Below, piece after piece: positions 1 to 11,459 of a stretch of DNA of 62,000 nucleotides (its first letter is position 1; each line of letters opens with the position of its first letter). The stretch is taken from the NCBI GenBank assembly GCA_014529385.2, contig CM043967.1, positions 83,142,778 through 83,204,777 of the forward strand. The letters run 5' to 3'. The notes below the pieces were generated by a model, which did not search any database, had not been told where the DNA came from, and was given only the letters and a program-made list of their open reading frames with translations. The stretch is from Adiantum capillus-veneris (lineage: Eukaryota; Streptophyta; Polypodiopsida; Polypodiales; Pteridaceae). The translations under genes and the position numbers were made by a program.

Positions 1-1473
1 AACAAAAGCATAACACCTAGTTAGATAGCATCGACAATACTTTCAAAAGAGAGAGATATTAAGCTATTGACAACAGTTGAGGACCGGATTTGCATGGAGC
101 CGGTCCCCCCTCCAAAAGGCTTTGTATTATGGTTTCTCCCATCAAGAGAGACATTGTACAATACAATTCTTTGTGTTCCTTCAAGACTAGCTAGTGCAAT
201 GAAGATGGAAGCTTCATACACCAAGCAAAACACTTAATCAAACACAACTTGAATTATCCCCGTTCTCAGACCCAAGACCTCACACACCTTCAAAGATGGT
301 GAGAGCTAGCAGGGTATGAGAGTAGATTGAGAAGAAAAAGAAGTATCTTACGAGAAAGATGTACATCTCCTCACATAATCACTCATATTAGCATAGCTTA
401 GCTTAGTAATTAGCTTGGTAGAGAAGATGAGCATGCATTGAAGCTTGGCTCTTGGTTGGATTTGCATCCACATGCCAAGAGAGTGTTGATGTAGGCTTCT
501 ATCTCACAAGCTTGGAGTAGGTGATGAGCTCTCCATTAAAGCTTGGGAGGAGATAGAGTATTTTCCCTTCACACATGGTCAAGTGTGAGAGTGTGTGTGT
601 CAATGCCAAGCAAAAATCAGCCCCCTCTCTCTCTTGGGCGAGCCCTAGCTGTTAATTAGGTCTAGCTTTTGCCTCATTGGACCTCCCCAGGTCAAGCCAA
701 TAGGAATTGAGCAGCATAAGTGATAGCCTTCTGACATGTGTCCCCCTTTCCCCTTTTGTGAGAGCTTTAGGTAATTAAATAATTAAACTAAACTCTCATT
801 GGACCCCTTTGCCTCCTGGCCAATAGGAATCAGGCAAGCCATGGGGCTCCTGAATGCTCATTGGACCCCTTGGGAGACTGCCCAATAGTCTTCTAGGAGA
901 CTTAATTCTCATTGGTTTCTTTTATTAAATGTTTTTAAATTAATTAAACTAGATTTACTCTAGCTTAATTCTCATTGGTCCACTTCAAGGGTCTTCCAAT
1001 AGGAACTGGGCACACCTTGTGGGCATCTGGCCTAGGGAGCTGACATGTGTCCCTCATTCCCTTTGTGTAAAGGGAGCCTGTGTGTGTGTGTGTGGCTTTC
1101 TCTCTCATCCCCTAGCTTTGGGGCTCGCCCCCTCCCATGTAGGGATGTGCAAAGACTTGTAGGGCACACACAAAGCATCCAATTTTTCCTAGGTTTGACC
1201 TTTGGACACAACCTTTGAATTTTGGAACCTTAGCATTTTGGAAGTCTTAATGGGCTGAACCTTAGGGTCTTTCTGGCCCATTGTTTCACATGGCTCTTTT
1301 GCAGATGGCCCCCCCTTTGGATCCCTATTTTCCCTCCTTTGGATCCCTACTGTGGCCGGTCTGCTAGCTTAACCAATATTCTAGCTTTTTCTCCCTTGGC
1401 ACTTCCCCACATTAAATGATCAGTTTAATATGAGAAAATCATTTAGGAGAATTAGATATTGATTATTATGACA
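1..1473 (-). repeat. E1 3' LTR (outer end outside window)
   Basis: Near-identical to 7313-8786. It contains repeated pairs of ATTGG and CCAAT motifs between about 665 and 1005, a (TG)n tract near 1079-1093, and ends ATGACA at 1473, directly before the polypurine tract. A 70-residue ORF in it (21-233) recurs in the other LTR and is not a gene. Confidence 0.93.
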
Positions 1474-1486
1474 TTACCTCTCTCTT
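1474..1486 (-). other. E1 polypurine tract
   Basis: On the minus strand this reads AAGAGAGAGGT, immediately upstream of the 3' LTR, where plus-strand DNA priming takes place. The same tract lies next to the 3' LTRs of E2 (39845-39855) and E3 (55672-55682). Confidence 0.8.
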
Positions 1487-1829
1487 GAAATCATAGTCGT
1501 CCTCGACTATGGTGTAGAGAAGATAAAGCATATGCATGAGTCCTTTTCTTAGCGGGTAGAGGATCCCTATGTTACCCTACGACATCATTCCATAATGGAT
1601 GACTAGTCCATTTGGCGCTTGAGAGCCTGAGGCTGCCGCAAGCATGTCTGCACATTAGTCCTATTTGTCTTCCATAGTAGAGTGACAAGCTCTACTTGGT
1701 GTTTGGGAGACGTCGTCTCCGCAAACTTGATCTAAGCATGCATACTACTTCATTTTTGTGCACAAATAAAGAAAAAGAGAGTCTTATAAGACAAAAATTT
1801 TGTTCATTTTTAACATTTTGTACATTTGC

Positions 1830-4800
1830 TTACTCTTGGGAAGCATTGTAAGCATTGACAAGGTTTAGGTTATCCTTTAATTGTATGCCTTGCATCCATC
1901 TAGCATCTTCAAAAGGATAATTCTTAAACTTAATAAGATATCGTCGGATAGTCTTACCGCCTCTTAATACCTTGTCTTCATGTCGGAGAATGGACTCGGG
2001 CTGCAGCACCTCCTCGTGGTCCTCGATCTCCTGTGGGTCTTCAATAGTTGGTTCTTGAGGTGGCTCTCCTTTGTAAGGCTTTAATAGGCTCACATGAAAA
2101 GCATTGTGTATGAGCCAATGATTGGGCAACTTAAGTTGATAGGCCATCTCATTGATTGGCCTAAGAATCTGGAAGGGACCATAATACCTTTTTGCTAGTT
2201 TAGCATAGTACTTTTGGTGGCCCGTAGGATTCTTGCCCGTCGTGTGCCTTAATCGAGCCTTGGGAAACTTTAACAAGACCCAATCGTTTTCTTTAAAGGC
2301 TTGGGCTCTTCTGTGCTTGTCAGCAGCAGCCTTTTGCCTTTGCTGTGAGATAGAGATAGCATCCTTAATCTTTTGGAAAGATTCTTGTAGGTCTCGGCTA
2401 TACTCATCTGCAGCGAAGATCTTCCCATGTACTTTAAGTAGCAAGGGACTTTTTGATCTTCCCTCAATTACCTCGAAAGGTGCTTTTCCTGTGGAAGTAT
2501 GTACAGTGTTATTGTAAGCATACTCTACTAAGGGTAAGTACTTCTCCCATTGGGATCTTTGATCTACTTCCGTTACATAGGCTTTTAGTAGATCAAGAAT
2601 GGTTAGGTTAGCTATTTCACTTTGGCCATCAGTTTGTGGATGATAGGCCGAAGAGAAGTTTAGCCTTGTTCCTAAATTCTCAAAGAGACCCTTCCAGAAA
2701 TTACTGGTCATTCTAGGATCTCTATCCGACACTATGGACATTGGCAAGCCATGGTACTTGAAAATTTGTGAAATGAAGAGGGTTGCCATTTGATGGGCTT
2801 TGATAGTCTTTTTGACAGGTATAAAATGAGCTTGTTTACTGAACCTGTCTACTATCGTCCATATTCCCGTATTCCCATGGATAGACTTAGGCAATCCAAA
2901 GATAAAATCCATGGATATGCTCTCCCAAGGTGAATTAGGGATTGGCAATGGTTGAAGCAATCCAAGTTGCTTCCCTCTATCAAATTTTGTCTTTTGACAT
3001 ACCACACATTTGGAAACATACTCGTGTATGTTCACTTTCATGGTAGGCCAATAGAAATATGTTTCAATTCCCTTTAGGGTAGACTGAATCCCTCTATGCC
3101 CCGCATATGGGGGAGCATGAGATTCATACATTACTTTCTCACGTAGTGAGTTAGTAACGCATAGTCTATTGCCATAGAGAAGATAACCATCTTGTAAAGT
3201 AAATGGTTCTTCTTTCTTCCCTAATGCAAGGGCTGAAATCACATCTCTAAAATCGGGATCAATAGCATACTCATCTATCATTGAAGATAGATCATTGTGA
3301 GTTGCTATGGAAACCGCATTCACTCTCGGTCGTCTTGAGAGTGCATCGGCTACTTGATTATGCTTGCCAGCAATGTGAGCAATATGAAAATGAAATTGCG
3401 AAAGAAAATTTGCCCACCTCATTTGTTTGTCGGAGAGCTTGGTCTGCGTCATGAAGTACTTAAGACTTTGGTGATCCGTTCGCAGAATGAAAGGAGTCCC
3501 CAATAAATAGTGCTTCCATGAGTCTAAGGCATGTAGAACTGCAAGGAGTTCTTTTTCGTATATGCCTAGAGCTTGCTCAACAGGGTCGAGCCTTCGACTC
3601 TCATAGCCTATGGCGTGCCCTTCTTGGAGCAGAACAGCCCCAAGGCAATCACCACAAGCATCACATTGGACCTCAAATGGTTTTGAGAGATCCGGTAGTG
3701 TAAGCACAGGTTGAGAGATAAGCTTTTCTTTAAGCTTTTCGAAAGCATTGTTCTCCTTAGCAGACCACGTATACCTAACATTTTTCTTTGTTAGGTCATG
3801 TAATGGTCCCGCAATTTGTGAGAACTTTTCTATGAAGCGTCTATAGTATGCACACATACCTATAAAGCTTCTTAGTTCATGAAGATTCCTTGGTTTAGGC
3901 CATCCTTTTATTACCTCTATCTTGGATGGATCCATTTGGATTCCATCTTGAGAGATAATGTGACCTAAATATTGAATCTCTTGCAAGAAAAATTCACTTT
4001 TCTTTCGATTAACATAAAGTTTATTCTCTCTTAAAATTTGAAATATTACCTGGAGGTGTTGCTTGTGTTCCTCCAATGAATTAGAGTAGATGATAATATC
4101 ATCAAAGAACACTCCAGTGAAGGTTCGATGAGGCCTGAACAGCTTCTCCATCAAGCGGTTGAATGTGGCTGGTGCATTGGTCAAGCCAAAAGGCATGACA
4201 ATGTATTCGTAAAGACCAAATGTAGTACGAAATGCGGTCTTTACAATGTCTTGATCAACTATCCTTATTTGATGATAGCCACTTTTTAGGTCAATCCTAC
4301 TGAAGTAGGTCGATCCTTGTAGCTTATCAAATAGGTCTTCTACCCTTGGAACGGGAAACCTATTCTTGATAGTGATCCTATTTAGTGCTCTATAGTCGAC
4401 ACACATACGATATGTGCCGTCTTTCTTTTGCACTAATAGCACAGGTGAGCAAAATGGAGATGAGCTAGGCCTAACCATGCCCTTCTCAACTAACTCATGC
4501 ACTTGCCGCATAATCTCCTCTTGTTGAGCTTGAGAAACTCTATAAGGAGGTTTGTTAGGCGGTGAAGTTCCTGGAAGAAGTTCAATTGCATGGTCGTCAT
4601 TACCTCGTTTAGGAGGTAGCTCACAAGGGATGTTGTCAATAAAAACATCTTGAAACCCCTTGAGAAAATTAGATAACTCTAATTCCTTTTGGTTGCTTTT
4701 ATTTTCTTTTGTTAAAGCATTAGGTTCATTTTGAGAATCTTTAACAAAAATCATGTACACGGAAATAGAGCTCTTTATTGACTTGTTGAAAGCTGGTGTA

Positions 4801-6779
4801 TGTACAATGGGGATGGTGTTACCCATCTCCTTAGCATCTATATACATGTCCTTTTCCCTGAACTTAAAGGAGATTCTCCTTTCAGGAAATTTAACATCGG
4901 CAGCCAGGCGGTCAAACCATGGTGCCCCTAGGATTACATCCTCATGCTTGAGAGGAGAGATAAAGAAGTCCTCTTTGTCCACATAGCCTTGGACATGAAG
5001 CCTCAATTTCCCGATTAAGGGAGTGACTGAAGCTTCTTGCCCCTTGAAGGCACTGTCTGCGGGTAGGATATCTCCCATCTCGTAGGATTGTATGCCTAGC
5101 TTGGTGGCTAACTCCATAGATATGAAATTGTGAGTAGAACCAGGGTCAAAGAGAATAAAAGCATCATGTTCTCTTACCTTTCCCCAAGCATGGCATAGAG
5201 AAGATCCTTTGTGGTGAGTTTGGTGAATCTCCTCCTCTTGGATTTCAACCAAAGAAGCTCTAGGAGGATCTTGGCGGTTGTTCTTTTGGGGACAAGCGCG
5301 GTATGCATGCCCTTGTTCGCCGCACTTGAAACACCGGTTATCTTTACGATAACGCTCAAGCTCTTCAGGAGAGAGTTTATTCTTTCCTTTGTAAACTCCC
5401 TTCTCTTTAGCTTTGTTGGAATTTCCCTTAGGAGACTTTTGGACATTGTCCTTCCCCTTAGGCTCATTGGAACCCTTGTTTTCCGGGGGCTTATTATTTC
5501 TTTTACCCCCCGTTTGGAAATTGATTCACGAGGCCACCATAGTATGGTGTATTACCGCCGATATGGTACGTGGCCTTTGGGAGTTGACATACTCCGCCAT
5601 TTCTTCGGTTAAGCCCGCACAAAATTGTTGCTTTTGCTCTCCAAAATCCAACTTTTTGAAGACAGTGGCTTTGAGTTGTAGGTCCCAAAACTTGTCTACG
5701 TATTTGTGGATGGATTCATTGGGAGAGAGCTTTAAGCTTCGCCATTCGGTGAGTACTTTGTCTTTGGCATCGGTGGCCAAAAACTGCTTCATAATGGAAG
5801 CTCTTAAAGCCTTCCATGTTCGTGGAGCTTCACCGTTGGCTCGTAGGCTAGACCACCATTGTCTGGCGGACTTTTGAAAGTGCATAGCTACATGGCGTAG
5901 CTTAGAGGACTCCGTGAAGCCCTCATCTCCAAACGCCGCATCGAATTGCTGGATAAAGGCCAAAACTTTGTCTGTAGCACCGAAGGTGCCATCATAGCTA
6001 AGGAAAGAGATGCTCTTCCCTCCCTCTTTGAATTTCTTCAGCTTGGACGACCTCTTCCATGCGGCATAGGATTTCCTATGGCCTCTTCTTTTTGATGGTT
6101 CAAAAGTTGCACCATCACTTTCTTCAGAAGATGAAGAATTTGAAGAAGGTGGAGAAGAGGGTGACCTCTTTCTCGCCTTTTTCTTGTCTTGATCTTTGTC
6201 GTCTTCACGATAGCTTTCATAAGAGGAAGAGGATGAAGAAGATGGAGAAGAGGGTGTCCTCTTTCTCGCCTTTTTCTTCTCTTGCTTTTTATCATCCCTC
6301 TTTGAATTATGGCGTGGAGAAGAGTGTGATGGTCTTCTCCGCTTTGGTGGTGATGGAGAGCGTTTAGCCTGCCGTCTTCGTGGAGCCATCTCCGCCGAGG
6401 TGACGGGAGACTCGCTTCTTTCTCGTTCCTTCGGTGGAGGCTCTTGAGTTCTCCTTTGGGAAGGAGATGCATCATCAAGAAGTAAGTTCTTGAGCCCTTC
6501 ATATGGATTCTCTTCTTCTTCCCGAATCGGAGAGAGACCTCTTTTGGTAGTCTCACAAGGAGGCTTCCTAGGTGTTCTCTCGTCATGGTGATGAGCTTGG
6601 AGAATCCCGTGAGCACGGAGCTGCCGTTGCACTTCACTTTGGAGAGATGGATTGCCCATGGCTTGTTGAAGCCTAGAAACAAGATAGTTAACAAGCATTG
6701 AAGCATCATTAGTAGCTTGCTCATGAGCAAAATCAAAGTTATCAACATTAATTTCACTCTCTTTACTATTGTCAGCCAT
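1830..6779 (-). pseudogene. E1 Gag-Pol polyprotein with one in-frame stop
   Basis: One frame of 1,650 codons, broken only by a TGA at 5526-5528 where E2 has an Arg codon. Order: an Arg/Ser-rich basic region (about residues 110-235); retrotransposon Gag capsid (about 250-415); zinc knuckle [14 protein letters not shown] (about residues 475-490, after the stop); aspartic protease with FDPGSTHNF; reverse transcriptase with FFDDIIIYS (near 4090-4115); RNase H with [18 protein letters not shown] and [10 protein letters not shown]; integrase with an HHCC zinc finger (CVVCQKTK), DDE residues in SMDFIFG, SDRDPR and the [13 protein letters not shown] block; and a C-terminal chromodomain around FKNYPFEDARWM. 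Pol appears to be made as one fusion with Gag. The stop would block Pol unless read through or sequence-specific to this copy. Confidence 0.93.
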
Positions 6780-7183
6780 TCTAACAACTTTTAGGTGTAA
6801 ACTTTTTAGGTGTACTTTGGCACTTCAAGCCCTAGTTGCTACTCCTCTTTACCCCTTTAGAAAAAGCACTCAAGCTACTGTACCCGCGGCTCGAATACCA
6901 TTAATTGCAAGGAATAGAAGAGAGGGTCTTTCGACACCAAGACAGCACCGGCTCCTGTCAAGCTTCTAATAGCTCAATAGTGGTTAAGCCGTAGGCAAGC
7001 CCCGTAGGACTCCACTATTAAGACCATAGCTCTCGACGGTGATGCCCCGTTAACTGCACAAAGGCAGGCGCACTGCAAGGCTGAAAAATCCCTATTCTAC
7101 TTACTCACAGGCAATTAATAATACCAACCATTTGTAGCTAGCTTGAGGACCTCCCTTCTTGAGCAAGAAAAGAGAAACCTTGA

Positions 7184-7195
7184 GCTCTGATACCA
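7184..7195 (-). other. E1 primer-binding site (initiator Met tRNA)
   Basis: On the minus strand it reads TGGTATCAGAGC, complementary to the 3' end of plant initiator Met tRNA, one base from the 5' LTR end. It fixes the element's orientation. Confidence 0.92.
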
Positions 7196-7196
7196 A

Positions 7197-8786
7197 TGTA
7201 ACATTTAATGGCCTAAAATCTTATGTGTAGCGGAAATTAGCATGAACATAGTGGGCATTTCATTAGAATAGATTCCTAATGAGAATTACAAGAGTGCTTG
7301 GGTGGAGAGAGCAACAAAAGCATAACACCTAGTTAGATAGCATCGACAATACTTTCAAAAGAGAGAGATATTAAGCTATTGACAACAGTTGAGGACCGGA
7401 TTTGCATGGAGCCGGTCCCCCCTCCAAAAGGCTTTGTATTATGGTTTCTCCCATCAAGAGAGACATTGTACAATACAATTCTTTGTGTTCCTTCAAGACT
7501 AGCTAGTGCAATGAAGATGGAAGCTTCATACACCAAGCAAAACACTTAATCAAACACAACTTGAATTATCCCCGTTCTCAGACCCAAGACCTCACACACC
7601 TTCAAAGATGGTGAGAGCTAGCAGGGTATGAGAGTAGATTGAGAAGAAAAAGAAGTATCTTACGAGAAAGATGTACATCTCCTCACATAATCACTCATAT
7701 TAGCATAGCTTAGCTTAGTAATTAGCTTGGTAGAGAAGATGAGCATGCATTGAAGCTTGGCTCTTGGTTGGATTTGCATCCACATGCCAAGAGAGTGTTG
7801 ATGTAGGCTTCTATCTCACAAGCTTGGAGTAGGTGATGAGCTCTCCATTAAAGCTTGGGAGGAGATAGAGTATTTTCCCTTCACACATGGTCAAGTGTGA
7901 GAGTGTGTGTGTCAATGCCAAGCAAAAATCAGCCCCCTCTCTCTCTTGGGCGAGCCCTAGCTGTTAATTAGGTCTGGCTTTTGCCTCATTGGACCTCCCC
8001 AGGTCAAGCCAATAGGAATTGAGCAGCATAAGTGATAGCCTTCTGACATGTGTCCCCCTTTCCCCTTTTGTGAGAGCTTTAGGTAATTAAATAATTAAAC
8101 TAAACTCTCATTGGACCCCTTTGCCTCCTGGCCAATAGGAATCAGGCAAGCCATGGGGCTCCTGAATGCTCATTGGACCCCTTGGGAGACTGCCCAATAG
8201 TCTTCTAGGAGACTTAATTCTCATTGGTTTCTTTTATTAAATGTTTTTAAATTAATTAAACTAGATTTACTCTAGCTTAATTCTCATTGGTCCACTTCAA
8301 GGGTCTTCCAATAGGAACTGGGCACACCTTGTGGGCATCTGGCCTAGGGAGCTGACATGTGTCCCTCATTCCCTTTGTGTAAAGGGAGCCTGTGTGTGTG
8401 TGTGTGGCTTTCTCTCTCATCCCCTAGCTTTGGGGCTCGCCCCCTCCCATGTAGGGATGTGCAAAGACTTTTAGGGCACACACAAAGCATCCAATTTTTC
8501 CTAGGTTTGACCTTTGGACACAACCTTTGAATTTTGGAACCTTAGCATTTTGGAAGTCTTAATGGGCTGAACCTTAGGGTCTTTTTGGCCCATTGTTTCA
8601 CATGGCTCTTTTGCAGATGGCCCCCCCCTTTGGATCCCTATTTTCCCTCCTTTGGATCCCTACTGTGGCCGGTCTGCTAGCTTAACCAATATTCTAGCTT
8701 TTTCTCCCTTGGCACTTCCCCACATTAAATGATCAGTTTAATATGAGAAAATCATTTAGGAGAATTAGATATTGATTATTATGACA
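7197..8786 (-). repeat. E1 5' LTR
   Basis: 1,590 bp, from TGTAAC at 7197 to ATGACA at 8786 in plus-strand reading. It repeats the 1-1473 copy. The (TG)n tract, paired ATTGG/CCAAT motifs and A+T-rich U3 are the same. No clear TATA box was found. Confidence 0.93.
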
Positions 8787-8960
8787 CACTCCAAGTCAAA
8801 ACACATAGAGGTCAGGTATCATGTGGTACGGGATATTTTGGCTAGCAAACACATTGAATTAGTCAAAGTTCACACGGATGAAAACCCAATGGATGATCTA
8901 ATGAAGAGTTTAGCCTCTGACCGGTTTACACATTGCATAGAGATGATGGGAGTAGGGTGA
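8787..8960 (+). pseudogene. Ty1/copia pol, C-terminal RNase H fragment
   Basis: The frame translates to the end of a copia RNase H: a KSKHIEVRYH block followed by LVKVHTDENPMDDLMKSL and ending MGVG. The copia copy at 25273-26907 ends in the same pattern ([24 protein letters not shown]). E1 interrupts it exactly before this block; the rest of the copia lies left of the window. It is a passive remnant. Confidence 0.85.
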
Positions 8961-9039
8961 ATCTACAGTCATGCTTCACGTTTGTATAGTTGTACATAAT
9001 AGCTCCTACATTCTTTGGCCACTTGGGCCACGTTGGCCT

Positions 9040-9225
9040 TCAAGTGGGAGATTATTAGGTTTCAGGCTGCGTGGCCGGTTTTGACAGGTGCTCGCCCACA
9101 TACATTATTTGGTTAAAATGATCAATAAGGAGTTGTTGAGAGGTATTCTCTCATAAGCTCCTCCCAAAGACTCTATGTCTTCTCATTCCCCCTCTTGCAC
9201 TCACAACACGGATTCCCTACATCTT
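9040..9225 (+). repeat. Copia polypurine tract and 3' LTR remnant
   Basis: CAAGTGGGAGA follows the copia stop codon by ~90 bp, the usual polypurine tract of plant copia elements, and is followed by TTATTAGG, a decayed form of the expected TGTTGGG LTR start. The right end is unclear because it merges into the LTR end of the decayed gypsy element. Confidence 0.5.
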
Positions 9226-9540
9226 AAACAGAAACTCTCTCCTTTCATTGCTAAATTCCACTGAATCTAAAAGTAAGTGTTAGATTCTCTGACATTGGCA
9301 TTAAAGCCAATGTTTCTCTTTTCTTGCCTAAGAAGAGAGGTCCTTGAGTAATCTATGAAAGGTTGGAGTTATTCATTGCAATAGGGTAAGTGGGATTGGG
9401 ATTTATTACCTTGGTTGATATGCCTATTTACAAGGTATGGGGACACCATTGAGATATATGGTCTTAATAATGGAGTCTTTTGGGACTTGCCTACGGATTA
9501 ACCATTATTGAACTATTAGTCGCCCAATAGGAATCGATGC

Positions 9541-10106
9541 CAATCTCACACTGTGAAAATCACTCCACTAATCTTTGCAATTAACAATATTCTAAACCAC
9601 GGGTGTAGTTACTCGAGTGCTAAGTTTTTAGGGATAAGAGGAGTGGTAGCCAAAGTTTTGGAAGTGCCAAGGAAAGAGTTAGCATACACATTAAAGAAAA
9701 TTCAATCATGGTCAAGAGAATGTAATGAATATTAACAAGTTAGATTTGGCTTATAATATAACTTTTGATCATGGTTATAGAGGTATCAAATACCTTATTT
9801 TGACAAGTTATAAGAAGTAATGGAAATCCCTATTCTGCAATTAGAGGTTCAAAGCCAAATTCAAGCTCTTCAAGCCCAAGTCCCTCAAATGCCCAAGAAG
9901 AGTGAATTCTTGCAAGGCCTCCTAGTGAAACTATAAAAGAGGAATCTCTTTGGGTAATGAAGAGGAGATACCGGAAGGACCTCCAAGGCAAATTGTTCAA
10001 AAAGAAGAAGTGCATGTTAGGAAAAGGGACATAGCTAAGTAGAGATTAGAGTATTTTTTTTATGGAGAGAGATAATTTTCACACACAAGAGAGATAATAG
10101 TGTATA

Positions 10107-10160
<54 letters not shown>

Positions 10161-10780
10161 TAGAGAGAGAGAGAGAGCATGATATACATGGTTCACCCAA
10201 TGTGGGCTATGTTCAAGGGAAAACAACCACTCAATGGTTTTTGTACTTCAAACTAGAAGTAGGTTACAAAGGGATTATACCCTTACTAGAACTCCCACCT
10301 TGATTCACTCTCACCACCTCACACACACCTTGCTTCATCAGCTTTACAATGTATTTTATGTGTAGAAGAGGAATCCTTTTATAGGCCAAAAGGGTTTCCC
10401 TCTCATGAGAGGCAACCGTGTGTAGCCAACCTTGTTAGACAAGTCCAAGTTGAACTCTTCCATGCTCCCATGTGTGGCTACCCTTGAGAAGACAAGTCCA
10501 CCTAGAAATTGGCAATTTACTCATGTGTAGCCATTGACAAGTCCACTTGAAACTCGTCCATCGGCCATTGAATTTGGCCACGGTCCAAAGCCTTCTAACC
10601 ATCGGCCATTGACTATCAGCCATCAGCCAGCATTCGACCGTTTTTCGATCACTTTCTGGTCACCGTTCGACCATAATATTCCGACAAAAGAGAATATTCC
10701 GGTTTGGTTTTCCAGCAAGTGATTTTTCTGACGCACGATGGCTTCTCGTCATAACGAGGACCTTTCAAATGTGCAATTTT
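9541..10780. other. Gag 5' region remnant with inserted LTR-like sequence and microsatellite
   Basis: 9541-10030 is probably decayed Gag N-terminal sequence with no intact frame. 10096-10176 is a compound (TG)n(TA)n(CA)n(GA)n microsatellite. 10190-10740 interrupts the Gag homology and carries a TATA-like CCTATAAAAGGAT on the minus strand (10372-10386), so it may be a solo LTR of an unrelated family. Its ends were not found. Confidence 0.35.
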
Positions 10781-11352
10781 AAAACTAAAATGACAAGGGG
10801 TGAATCAGGCTCCATACTTAACATGAAAGAGCTCACGTAAGTTGAGAAATTTCAAAGAGGGAGGAAAGAACATTCAAAGCAATTGATAAAGCATTGGCCT
10901 TTATCCAACACTTTGACGAGGTGAAGATTTCTCAAGCCTTGAAATGTTTTTATGCAGTTCATAAGTCATTCCATCAATGGTGGGAAAGCCTACGTAGTCA
11001 AGATGAAGCTCCAAAGACCTGGAAAACTTTGAGGATTTCTATTACAAATCACTTCCTTCCAAGTGATGCCAAAGGCAAAGTCCTCACGGAATGGCAAAGC
11101 TTGAAGATGTCCCCATATGAGTTTGTCCAAAAGCATATAGATAAGTTTTGGGAGTTATATCTCAAAGCCACAATCTATAAAAAGATGGACTTTGCGGAAC
11201 AAAAGAAACAATTTTGTGTTGGCCTATCTGAGGAAATGAGTGAGCATGTCATCTCACAAAGACCTAAACTATTACAGAGGTCATACATCATACTATGGTT
11301 GCTTCAAGGATTTATTTCCAATAAGGACCAAGAAGGGCTCAAAGCCAACTGA
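10780..11352 (+). pseudogene. Gag capsid remnant (gypsy, plus strand)
   Basis: The longest frame (10894-11352, 152 codons) aligns to the Gag of E1 and E2: [53 protein letters not shown] and FCVGLSEEMSEHV are all recognisable. 10820-10893 upstream keeps the KFQRGG-type block. It is then frameshifted relative to the zinc knuckle at 11496-11535, where only the first two cysteines are clear. Not functional. Confidence 0.85.
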
Positions 11353-11459
11353 AGCCAAAGGGGAAGAACAATGTGATAAAAAATTCTCCCAAGGCTAATA
11401 GCAACACCAAAGGAAAGGCAAAAGAAAAGGGCTACAAAGGTTTAAAAAAAACTTTCTCC

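Larger units (their letters stand above)
1..8786 (-). mobile_element. E1: chromodomain Ty3/gypsy LTR retrotransposon, nearly complete
   Basis: A minus-strand element. Its 3' LTR is at 1-1473 (outer ~116 bp outside the window), the polypurine tract follows at about 1476-1486, Gag-Pol is at 6779-1830, the primer-binding site at 7184-7195, and the 5' LTR at 7197-8786. The LTRs start TG and end CA on the coding strand. The two LTR copies differ by about three substitutions and one C-run indel over ~1.47 kb, so the insertion is recent. The right flank is the 3' end of a plus-strand copia pol, showing insertion into an older element. The left target duplication is outside the window. Domain order PR-RT-RH-INT-chromodomain puts it among plant chromoviruses; the exact clade is not assigned. 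Confidence 0.95.

Noticed and set aside
21-233. 70-codon frame repeated at 7333-7545
   Set aside because: It lies in both LTRs of E1 and has no support as a protein; identity reflects LTR identity.
2233-6367. Plus-strand frames within E1 Gag-Pol (for example 5211-5612, 5413-5877)
   Set aside because: They are antisense shadows of the minus-strand polyprotein.
7181-7200. Possible tRNA gene at the primer-binding sites
   Set aside because: Only the 12-base tRNA-complementary priming sequence is present; there is no cloverleaf.
8772-8786. ATG start of the 62-codon frame at 8772-8960
   Set aside because: The first codons lie in the E1 LTR; only the part from 8787 is copia pol.
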